A stretch of 64,000 nt of DNA from Ephydatia muelleri (lineage: Eukaryota > Porifera > Demospongiae > Spongillida > Spongillidae), in assembly GCA_013339895.1 (NCBI GenBank), contig JABACO010000036.1:242395-306394 (forward strand), in the 5' to 3' direction. Positions within the stretch are counted from its first letter, which is position 1. Every line of letters starts with the position of its first letter. Below the pieces are notes generated by a model. It was not told the origin of the DNA. It saw only the letters and a program-made list of their open reading frames with translations, and searched no databases. Both the position numbers and the translations under genes were made by a program. Below are positions 12,051-22,663 of the stretch, piece by piece.

Positions 12051-12740
12051 AGGGCTTTGATTCCGGGCCCGTGACAGCACGCAATATCACCCGGAAGAGC
12101 GTGCTTTCGAATTTTGCGCGCCATGTGCTCTCGAAATCGTGAGTGGACCGATTTCATACGAATGATTTCTCGGTCCCGGAGGATAATTCTTATGCGCACG
12201 GGGTAATTCGCGATCTACATCGTGCGTGAACGTGCAATTTTGTACGAGATCGAGGAACGCACCGTGTACCCGCAATTGATTATCGATCGTATGATGTAGC
12301 GGGTTAAATATTCCAGTTATATTATTATTATTCTACATGTGATTAATAATAGTTAAGGTTCAAAAAAATTTAATTTGTTTCGAAGTTACAAAATAACAAA
12401 ATAGAAAGTTGTCTTGATAGAGAACTGGGATAAAACCTTGTTCATAGTCTAAAAGAAAGCAGAACAGAAACACCACTTCGATAAATACATGGCCTTACCT
12501 CCCAACATTCGACGGTGAAGTTGTAACATTTGATTTCCACAGAAACCTTTCTGAATAGTTCAGTGCTGTCAAAGTGAATACCCATAGAACATACCGCCCT
12601 CTGTGCGGAAGGAAAAGGATAACAAAAAGCGACGTACTGTTACATCGCGTACATTTTAGCGCTCTTGTTCAGCCACGATATTGCAGGTAGATCAAGGAAT
12701 ACACTTTTCAGCCAAGTACAGAACACCATTATTCTGTTCC
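12051..12740. other. CACTA left subterminal region, no gene recognised
   Basis: The first 250 bp are rich in short CGTGC, GCACG and TCGAA words, as expected for transposase-binding subterminal DNA. The remainder is AT-rich and shows no convincing coding exon. Confidence 0.5.
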
Positions 12741-12801
12741 TGACATTTCACTATGGGAAAGCAAACAAGGTGTCGCATAAAATACGTATTTGACAGCTCA
12801 C

Positions 12802-13006
12802 CTCGCTGTGTATAGCGTAGCTGGCCGTTCTTATTAACCAACAACCTGCCTGAATCGCTTCGCTGAACGTTATCCCTTTCCTGACAAGCAAAGCTTTCAA
12901 TTCAACTAAAGGTAACTCACCTGGCTTTCGTATGACGTTTTTGGTATAAAATGGCACCTCTTTGACTAACAGTGGAAGATGTAGTGTTCCACAGTTGTCA
13001 TACATC
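12802..13006 (-). CDS. Possible coding exon of a third CACTA gene, unidentified
   Basis: A 205-bp stretch is bounded on the minus strand by an acceptor-like TTTATTTTCAG before 13006 and a donor GTGAGC at 12801. It opens with ATG at 13005 and stays open for 68 codons, including PLVELKALLVRKGITFSEAI, which looks like a helical protein segment. A following acceptor at 12740 would add a short tail ending in a stop. I do not recognise the family. It lies between the left end and the satellite, so it could be a small third gene of the element or a chance open stretch. Confidence 0.3.
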
Positions 13007-13585
13007 CTGAAAATAAACATTCTGTGAGCATGCAACTTACTCGCTCAACACTTACCAACGGGAGACAAAAATAATCACCACGTGATTCAGGGCGCTGCTA
13101 TTATACCGAAGCGCATGCGTTGTCATAACATGTAACCACTCCTTGTCCGTTATACAGTTTTAGTAACAGCGATCGCAGTGAGGTATTTATATGCCAGCAA
13201 GACATGTCTATATGTAATGTGGTTGAGAACATCCTCATGCAGCTTTTGTAAGGTTGATACAATATGCAGACATGAGAGAGAACTAGGTTCATTCTAGACA
13301 TAGATTGTTTACGTACCCCGCCTCTTTATAATAAGTATCATCACGCTGCAGAACCTAAACAAAATATTGCCTCCAATGCAAGCTTTAAAAAACATCATTT
13401 TCATTTATATACATGAATTTATACAACACATATTCAATACACTGATACATAAATAACACACAAACGCAATTAGTAGCATTAAAAAAAAACCAAGTCAACA
13501 ATATGATAAGCAATTCATACACATGATTGGTGAAACTGGATTCTTAATGCATTTCTGGTGAGTGCTGCAAGTCACTTATAATTAG

Positions 13586-16500
13586 AAGACCACTGGGGTG
13601 AGGCCTCAGACCAATGTGAAGCATACTGGACAAACCTTGCTTCAGATAAAGTAAAATGTATAGAAGCACATGTAAATATGTTTATCGGGTAACTAGTGGC
13701 AAACGGCTTACCAGACTTAGCCACACCCTTCAGAATCACGTGACCCCAAGAGGACCTTTGGGGTGAGACCTCACACAAATGTGAAGCTTACTGGACAAAC
13801 CTTGCTTCACACAAAATAAAGTGTATAGAAACACACGTAAATATGTTTATCAGGTAACTAAGAGGCAAATAGCTTACCAGACTTAGCCACACCCTTCAGA
13901 ATCACGTGACCCCAAGAGAACCTTTGGGGTGAGGCCTCACACAAATGTGAAGCTTACTGGACAAACCTTGCTTCACATAAAGTAAAGTGTATAGAAACAC
14001 ATGTAAATATGTTTACAGGTTAACTAGAGGCAAACGGCTTACCAGACTTAGCCACACCCTTCAGAATCACGTGACCCCAAAAGGACCATTGGGGTGAGGC
14101 CTCACACAAATGTGAAGCTTACTGGACAAACCTTGCTTCACATAAAGTAAAGTGTATAGAAACACACGTAAATATGTTTACAGGTTAACTAGAGGCAAAC
14201 GGCTTACCAGAATTAGCCACACCCTTCAGAATCACGTGACCCCAAGAGGACCTTTGGGGTGAGGCCTCACACAAATGTGAAGCTTACTGGACAAACCTTG
14301 CTTCACATAAAGTAAAATGTATAGAAGCACATGTACATATGTTTATCGGGTAACTAGAGGCAAACGGCTTACCAGACTTAGCCACACCCTTCAGAATCAC
14401 GTGACCCCAAGAGGACCATTGGGGTGAGGCCTCACACCAATGTGAAGCTAACTGGACAAACTTTGCTTCACATAAAGTAAAGTGTATAGAAACACACGTA
14501 AATATATTTATCAGGTAACTAGAGGCAAACAGCTTACCAGACTTAGCCACACCCTTCAGAATCACGTGACCCCAAGAGGACCTTTGGGGTGAGGCCTCAC
14601 ACAAATGTGAAGCTTACTGGACAAACCTTGCTTCACATAAAGTAAAATGTATAGAAGCACATGTAAATAAGTTTATCGGGTAACTAGACGCAAACGGCTT
14701 ACCAGACTTAGCCACACCCTTCAGAATCACATGACCACAAGAGGACCTTTGGGGTGAGACCTCACACAAATGTGAAGCTTACTGGACAAACCTTGCTTCA
14801 CATAAAGTAAAATGTATAGAAGCACATGTAAATATGTTTATCGGGTAACTAGAGGCAAATGGCTTACCAGACTTAGCCACACCCTTCAGAATCACATGAC
14901 CACAAGAGGACCTTTGGGGTGAGGCCTCACACAAATGTGAAACTTACTGGACAAACTTTGCTTCACATAAAGTAAAGTGTATAGAAGCACATGTAAATAT
15001 GTTTATAGGGAACTAGAGGCAAATGGCTTACCAGACTTAGCCACACCCTTCAGAATCACGTGACCCCAAGAGGACCATTGGGGTGAGGCCTCACACAAAT
15101 GTGAAGCTTACTGGACAAACCTTGCTTCACATAAAGTAAAGTGTATAGAAACACACGTAAATATGTTTACAGGTTAACTAAAGGCAAACGGCTTACTAAA
15201 CTTAGCCACACCCTTCAGAATCATGTGACCCCAAGAGGACCTTTGGGGTGAGGCCTCACACAAATGTGAAGCTAACTGGACAAACTTTGCTTCACATAAA
15301 GTAAAGTGTATAGAAACACACGTAAATATGTTTATCAGGTAACTAGAGGCAAATGGCTTACCAGACTTAGCCACACCCTTCAGAATCACGTGACCCCAAG
15401 AGGACCTTTGGGGTGAGGCCTCACACAAATGTGAAGCTTACTACTGGACAAACCTTGCTTCACATAAAGTAAAATGTATAGAAGCACATGTAAATATGTT
15501 TATCGGGTAACTAGAGGCAAACGGCTTACCAGACTTAGCCACACCCTTCAGAATCACATGACCACAAGAGGACCTTTGGGGTGAGGCCTCACACAAATGT
15601 GAAGCTTACTGGACAAACCTTGCTTCACATAAAGTAAAATGTATAGAAGCACATGTAAATATGTTTATTGGGTAACTAGAGGCAAATGGCTTACCAGACT
15701 TAGCCACACCCTTCAGAATCACGTGACCACAAGAGGACCTTTGGGGTGAGGCCTCACACAAATGTGAAGCTTACTGGACAAACTTTGCTTCACATAAAGT
15801 AAAGTGTATAGAAGCACATGTAAATATGTTTATAGGGAACTAGAGGCAAATGGCTTACCAGACTTAGCCACACCCTTCAGAATCACGTGACCCCAAGAGG
15901 ACCATTGGGGTGAGGCTTCACACAAATGTGAAGCTTACTGGACAAACCTTGCTTCACATAAAGTAAAGTGTATAGAAACACACGTAAATATGTTTACAGG
16001 TTAACTAGAAGCAAACGGCTTACTAAACTTAGCCACACCCTTCAGAATCACGTGACCCCAAGAGGACCTTTGGGGTGATGCCTCACACAAATGTGAAGCT
16101 AAGTGGACAAACTTTGCTTCACATAAAGTAAAGTGTATAGAAACACACGTAAATATGTTTATCAGGTAACTAGTAGCAAACGGCTTACCAGACTTAGCCA
16201 CACCCTTCAGAATCACATGACCACAAGAGGACCTTTGGGGTGAGGCCTCACACAAATGTGAAGCTTACTGGACAAACTTTGCTTCACATAAAGTAAAGTG
16301 TATAGAAGCACATGTAAATATGTTTATAGGGAACTAGAGGCAAATGGCTTACCAGACTTAGCCACACCCTTCAGAATCACGTGACCCCAAGAGGACCATT
16401 GGGGTGAGGCCTCACACAAATGTGAAGCTTACTGGACAAACCTTGCTTCACATAAAGTAAAGTGTATAGAAACACACGTAAATATGTTTACAGGTTAACT

Positions 16501-19500
16501 AGAGGCAAACGACTTACCAGACTTAGCCACACTCTTCAGAATCACGTGACCCCAAGAGGACCATTGGGGTGAGGCCTCACACTAATGTGAAGCTTACTAG
16601 ACAAACCTTGCTTCACATAATATAAAGTGTATAGAAACACACGTAAATATGTTTACAGGTTAACTAGAGGCAAACGACTTACCAGACTTAGCCACACCCT
16701 TCAGAATCACGTGACCCCAAGAGGACCTTTGGGGTGAGGCCTCACACAAATGTGAAGCTTACTGGACAAACCTTGCTTCACATAAAGTAAAATGTATAGA
16801 AGCACATGTAAATATGTTTATCGGGTAACTAGAGGCAAACGGCTTACCAGACTTAGCCACACCCTTCAGAATCACGTGACCCCAAGAGGACCTTTGGGGT
16901 GAGGCCTCACACAAATGTGAAGCTTACTGGACAAACCTTGCTTCACATAAAGTAAAATGTATAGAAGCACATGTAAATATGTTTATCGGGTAACTAGAGG
17001 CAAACGGCTTACCAGACTTAGCCACACCCTTCAGAATCACGTGACCCCAAGAGGACCTTTGGGGTGAGGCCTCACACAAATGTGAAGCTAACTGGGCAAA
17101 CTTTGCTTCACATAAAGTAAAGTGTATAGAACACACGTAAATATGTTTATCAGGTAACTAGAGGCAAACGGCTTACCAGACTTAGCCACACCCTTCAGAA
17201 TCACGTGACCCCAAGAGGACCTTTGGGGTGAGGCCTCACACAAATGTGAAGCTTACTGGACAAACCTTGCTTCACATAATATAAAGTGTATAGAAACACA
17301 CGTAAATATGTTTATCAGGTAACTATAAGCAAACGGCTTACCAGACTTAGCCACACCCTTCAGAATCACGTGACCCCAAGAGGACCTTTGGGGTGAGGCC
17401 TCACACAAATGTGAAGCTTACTGGACAAACCTTGCTTCACATAAAGTTAGAAGCACATGTAAATATGTTTATCGGGTAGCTAGAGGCAAATGGCTTACCA
17501 GACTTAGCCACACCCTTCAGAATCACGTGACCCCAAGAGGACTATTGGGGTGAGGCCTCACACAAATGTGAAGCTTACTGGACAAATCTTGCTCCACATA
17601 AAGTAAAATGTATAGAATCGCATGTAAATATGTTTATCGGGAAACTAGAGGCAAACGGCTTACCAGACTTAGCCACACCCTTTAGAATCACGTGACACCA
17701 AGAGGACCATTGGGGTGAGGCCTCACACAAATGTGAAGCTTACTGGACAAACCTTGCTCCACATAAAGTAAAATGTATAGAATCGCATGTAAATATGTTC
17801 ATCGGGTAACTATATAGAGGCAAACGGCTTACCAGACTTAGCCACACCCTTCAGAATCACGTGACCCCAAGAGGACCATTGGGGTGAGGCCTCACACAAA
17901 TGTGAAGCTTACTGGACAAACCTTGCTCCACATAAAGTAAAATGTATAGAATCGCATGTAAATATGTTTATCAGGTAACTATATAGAGGCAAACGGCTTA
18001 CCAGACTTAGCCACACCCTTCAGAATCACGTGACCCCAAGAGGACCATTGGGGTGAGGCCTCACACAAATGTGAAGCTTACTGGACAAACCTTGCTCCAC
18101 ATAAAGTAAAATGTATAGAATCGCATGTAAATATGTTTATCGGGAAACTAGAGGCAAACGACTTACCAGACTTAGCCACACCCTTCAGAATCACGTGACA
18201 CCAAGAGGACCATTGGGGTGAGGCCTCACACAAATGTGAAGCTTACTGGACAAACCTTGCTCCACATAAAGTAAAATGTATAGAATCGCATGTAAATATG
18301 TTTATCAGGTAACTATATAGAGGCAAACGGCTTACCAGACTTAGCCACACCCTTCAGAATCACGTGACCCCAAGAGGACCATTGGGGTGAGGCCTCACAC
18401 AAATGTGAAGCTTACTGGACAAACCTTGCTCCACATAAAGTAAAATGTATAGAATCGCATGTAAATATGTTTATCAGGTAACTATATAGAGGCAAACGAC
18501 TTACCAGACTTAGCCACACCCTTCAGAATCACGTGACACCAAGAGGACCATTGGGGTGAGGCCTCACACAAATGTGAAGCTTACTGGACAAACCTTGCTC
18601 CACATAAAGTAAAATGTATAGAATCGCATGTAAATATGTTTATCAGGTAACTATATAGAGGCAAACGACTTACCAGACTTAGCCACACCCTTCAGAATCA
18701 CGTGACACCAAGAGGACCATTGGGGTGAGGCCTCACACAAATGTGAAGCTTACTGGACAAACCTTGCTCCACATAAAGTAAAATGTATAGAAGCACATGT
18801 AAATATGTTCATCGGGTAACTATATAGAGGCAAACGGCTTACCAGACTTAGCCACACCCTTCAGAATCACGTGACCCCAAGAGGACCATTGGGGTGAGGC
18901 CTCACACAAATGTGAAGCTTACTGGACAAATCTTGCTCCACATAAAGTAAAATGTATAGAATCGCATGTAAATATGTTTATCGGGAAACTAGAGGCAAAC
19001 GGCTTACCAGACTTAGCCACACCCTTCAGAATCACGTGACACCAAGAGGACCATTGGGGTGAGGCCTCACACAAATGTGAAGCTTACTGGACAAACCTTG
19101 CTCCACATAAAGTAAAATGTATAGAATCGCATGTAAATATGTTCATCGGGTAACTATATAGAGGCAAACGGCTTACCAGACTTAGCCACACCCTTCAGAA
19201 TCACGTGACCCCAAGAGGACCATTGGGGTGAGGCCTCACACAAATGTGAAGCTTACTGGACAAACCTTGCTCCACATAAAGTAAAATGTATAGAATCGCA
19301 TGTAAATGTGTTCATCAGGTAACTATATAGAGGCAAACGGCTTACCAGACTTAGCCACACCCTTCAGAATCACGTGACCCCAAGAGGACCATTGGGGTGA
19401 GGCCTCACACAAATGTGAAGCTTACTGGACAAACCTTGCTCCACATAAAGTAAAATGTATAGAATCGCATGTAAATATGTTTATCGGGTAACTATAGAGG

Positions 19501-19555
19501 CAAATGGCTTACCAGACTTAGCCACACCCTTCAGAATCACGTGACCCCAAGAGGA
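13586..19555. repeat. 165-bp satellite array, about 36 monomers, with higher-order structure
   Basis: Monomers of 165 bp (168 bp where CTATATAGAGG replaces CTAGAGG) repeat head to tail for 5.97 kb. Two subfamilies are visible. Monomers left of about 17585 carry TTGCTTCACATAAAGTAAA, and those to the right carry TTGCTCCACATAAAG and AGAATCGCATG. Each monomer has AATCACGTGACC (a CACGTG E-box core, mutated in a few), a CCCCAA..TTGGGG hairpin and a TCACA..TGTGA dyad. In the left block an 827-bp five-monomer unit recurs (15174 and 16001 start equivalent segments). Because 165 is divisible by three, some minus-strand frames stay open across two monomers; I regard these as incidental. Confidence 0.97.
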
Positions 19556-20426
19556 TAGCCACACTCTACACAGTCAGCTAGACCCCAAGTACACTGTCGG
19601 CCATATGGGTGGGGCCCTCACACATATGAAAATTCACTTTAAACATATCCAATGTACTACTTGCACACAAACATACATGTGCGTGGATGCACACATTTAC
19701 AGTTGCTCTACCACAAATGCTGTACCTATGACTTCACAACAGAGATTCTCACTTACACAGGTGGCCTTGGTCTTGGTCCTCAATGGAGAGTAAGCCACAA
19801 CCATCAGGTCTCTCTGGTAAAATAGAACCAGGATTATGAATTGGCTATTACATGCAGTTGAGATGCACCTTGACATTTTCTCTGCAATAAAGTAAATCAG
19901 GAATCGATACACCATGAGCCTTGTACCATACATGTATAAGATTTATCTACTATGGTATAACTGCGAGCGCTTTTTTTTTTTTTTTTTTTTTTTTGGGTGG
20001 GGGGTGGGGCGGGGGGTTATAGCCCGCAAATACACGTACCCCTATGACACTGTCACACTGTCCACTAGTAAGGATTATAATAGCAAACGTAAGCTTCACT
20101 TCCTACGTCCCTGACAGTGTAGTTTACTATGTAGAGTACAAAATCACTGATCAGTACTCAAGATGTTTGAGTTAGAAATTAGCACCGCGTAGGCCTACCG
20201 TAAACAAGACTGCCCGCCCGGATCCGAGTGTGATGCACAAGTAGTTTTGTACGTTGAGCCAGATAGATCTACTATCGGGTGAGCGTTAAATATAAATACT
20301 TTAAATCTAATGCAAGTGAGCGTTAAATACAAGATGATACAGTGAATGCATTGCAATAATATTATAGAATTACTGCACAGCAACTTCATTGTCTCCAGCA
20401 CTAGGTGAATGGAAGGGAATAATGTT
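19556..20426. other. Spacer between the satellite and the accessory gene; poly-T and G-rich tract
   Basis: No coding exon is recognised. A run of 24 T (19971-19994) is followed directly by a G-rich stretch (GGGTGGGGGGTGGGGCGGGG), which could form a quadruplex on the plus strand. The segment just left of 20427 would hold the 3' untranslated region of the accessory gene. Confidence 0.6.
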
Positions 20427-22212
20427 TCAAGAAAACTCCAATTCATCGTCCGATGAAGCCTCGCATAACGGAATAGGTCTCCTAGACAACACGAATGCAG
20501 GAAAACAAGTGTTATAATCATGGGTTCAGTATCAGGTAAAGACACCTTGTTTCAGGGCTAGTAGACACAAGTTCATCGGAGCTGCTTCCAATATCTTTGT
20601 GAGTGGATAACTCTATAATTGTAGTTATGACATTAAACATGCTCACTGCCAACATACTCACAGCTTTCTACCTGTCCATGTTCTTTTTGCCACCAGCTCT
20701 GTACTACTCTTGCTGTAAACTGAATATTTAAATTAAGGAAAACAAAATGAATACGTCTTACCACGTTTTAGTTTCCGCTATTACACTTGGTGCTGATCGT
20801 AGGAAATTACATTGATGCATTATATTACTTCAAGGAAGAGTACTTACAATATCGTATTTGTCTGGGTTTGGTAGGATTTCGCAGTACTGGAGTTGATGGC
20901 AATTCTGTGCAGAGAACTTAGAAATTCTATAGCATGCTAGCAGTGCATTTACCATTGACAGGAGGTGCACAAATGATGGGTGATGGCGTTGATTGGGCTT
21001 CAGCTGTCAAATGAGATTAATGAATACAGTGTTGCTGATGCTTACATTCACCTGCATCAGCTTTGTCAACAGCCCATGCTGGAGCATTCTTGGGAACTAA
21101 TGATAGTGAAACTAGTCCTGCTACTCTCTCTTTCTGTTTAAATCCTGTGTACTCCACAGTTTCTTTTTTAGCTGCTAAACGCTTGTCCAACTTATGGACC
21201 AATCTGTTTAACACTTTAGAATCAGATGCAAAGTAGTAGCAAATGTACTCAATCCCAACATGTACTTACAATTTGATCGCCACACAGGTTTGTGGGTGAC
21301 TTTAACTTTCTTCAAGTCCTTTTCATAATCACTCTCATCCGTCATGTAACTTGGATCTATTTCAGCCCACTTTTTCCTTTCCTGTTCATCCTTCAGAACT
21401 GTTTGTCGTTTCAGATAAAGCTGAAATGGAATACATTGTGTATGTGCAAGTAAGCCATAATGTGGAAAAAAAATTCAATAACCTTCTTTTGAGAACGCCG
21501 TTTTGTACTATTCTTCTGGTTTGCTGCAGCTTTTTCTTCTCGACTCTGATGTGAATCAATAAATTGACGGCGCCTAGATTCATAGTAACGATACACTGCT
21601 CCTGCAGTGATGTTAAATACATGACTAAGCCAACATAAACCTCATAGTCATTACTTGTGTGAAATTCACTATACGCTTCCATTTTGCCTGATTTCGTCAA
21701 TTGGCCCAATAACCAGTCCGTTACTTGCTGATTATGACTGCTTCTGTATCTATTAAAAATAGCTCTCACAATGTGTTAATTACAACCAATGAAGATACGC
21801 AATACCTTTCATCAACTTTAAACTGCTGTTTATCAGAGAGGCTTGCATAGATAGACTTGACTGCCGTCTAAAGGACAGGCGGACAATGACAGTTCAGTGC
21901 CAAGTAGCATCATTTTTATATGTTATACATTTTTAAATATATATTGTATCAACTCACACTTAGGACTGATGGAATCCTATTTCCTGACGAACCAGGGGTA
22001 GTAGCAGGGCTAGGTGTTGCTGGTGATGGCGCTTTTTTTGTTTTTAATTCACCTATCTCCTTAGACATCACTTCCATCTGTTGCACAACTCCTTTGATAG
22101 AATCTGCATTCGCTTGCACTGCCTCAGTGAGCCTTTCCAATTTGATATCTGTTTCCGATTTTGAGGACTGCGGGATATGCTTCGGCCGTCCATAGAATCC
22201 GTGGACTTCCAT
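20427..22212 (-). CDS. CACTA accessory protein, 12 exons, 381 residues, family unrecognised
   Basis: I joined twelve exons by GT..AG signals and phase: 22212-21958, 21867-21806, 21749-21655, 21601-21483, 21420-21270, 21213-21052, 21003-20953, 20904-20848, 20792-20762, 20712-20672, 20612-20546 and 20481-20427. They sum to 1,146 bp with no internal stop and all phases agree, which is strong evidence for a real gene. The N-terminus has a heptad-like helix (ERLTEAVQANADSIKG), suggesting a coiled coil. The middle is basic (YRYYESRRRQF, then an NSTKRRSQKK patch) and could bind DNA. The C-terminus is serine-rich and acidic (ASSDDELEFS end). Its place beside the transposase suggests a TnpA-like partner role, by inference only. 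Exon 3 could end at 21641 instead, but then the phase fails. An upstream in-frame ATG lies at 22263. Confidence 0.75.
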
Positions 22213-22329
22213 TTCTGTCTTTACGCACGTGCACAAATCAACCGCGCTTCTAGTGTATTTCAATTATGCGGAAGTAAATTATTTAAAAAGGATATTTTAA
22301 AAATATTCAAATTGCAATGCATTGATAGC

Positions 22330-22440
22330 GGCGTCGGTATGGGGAGGGGGGGGGGGGGTCAAACCTTTATGGCCGCCCGAGGACAGTGCGGGGAGGGCTG
22401 CACCCCCCCGCACTACTAGGGGGTATCGGAAAGCGCTGTA
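22330..22440. repeat. G-run and C-run tract 5' of the accessory gene
   Basis: A run of about 14 G is followed by GC-rich sequence with CACCCCCCCG and CTAGGGGGTATCGG. The arrangement resembles 56620-56720 (AGGGGG, then CCCCCTCC, then CTAGGGGGTCTGGG), so both may derive from one repeat family. Confidence 0.45.
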
Positions 22441-22663
22441 AACTCTTGCATCGGAGTCTGCAACACCACGCTTTTTTATTATGTCAATGCTAGAATCAGT
22501 TAAAATTCATTAAGTGCAGCTAGTATATGATATGCATGCAAGCCTAACAAGCAATCGAATTGTATGAATTTAGGCGCATCATGACATGGCATGTGTAGTA
22601 GGTAATATATAATAGTAATAGTCCTTCATTACAATAAAAATGCGATACATGTATTTCAACAGC

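Noticed and set aside
12881-12920. 40-bp intron inside the 12802-13006 segment
   Set aside because: GTGAGT and CAG borders are present, but splicing gives an immediate stop, while reading through keeps a protein-like frame.
14284-17136. Open frames of 70-106 codons within the satellite
   Set aside because: They arise because the 165-bp period is a multiple of three. Stops interrupt them irregularly and no start or splice context is conserved.
13586-19555. CRISPR array
   Set aside because: The monomers are 165 bp and contiguous with no unique spacers, and the context is eukaryotic.
22330-22440. Element ends like the hAT MITEs
   Set aside because: G- and C-runs are similar to those at 56.6 kb, but I could not find matching inverted ends or a target copy.
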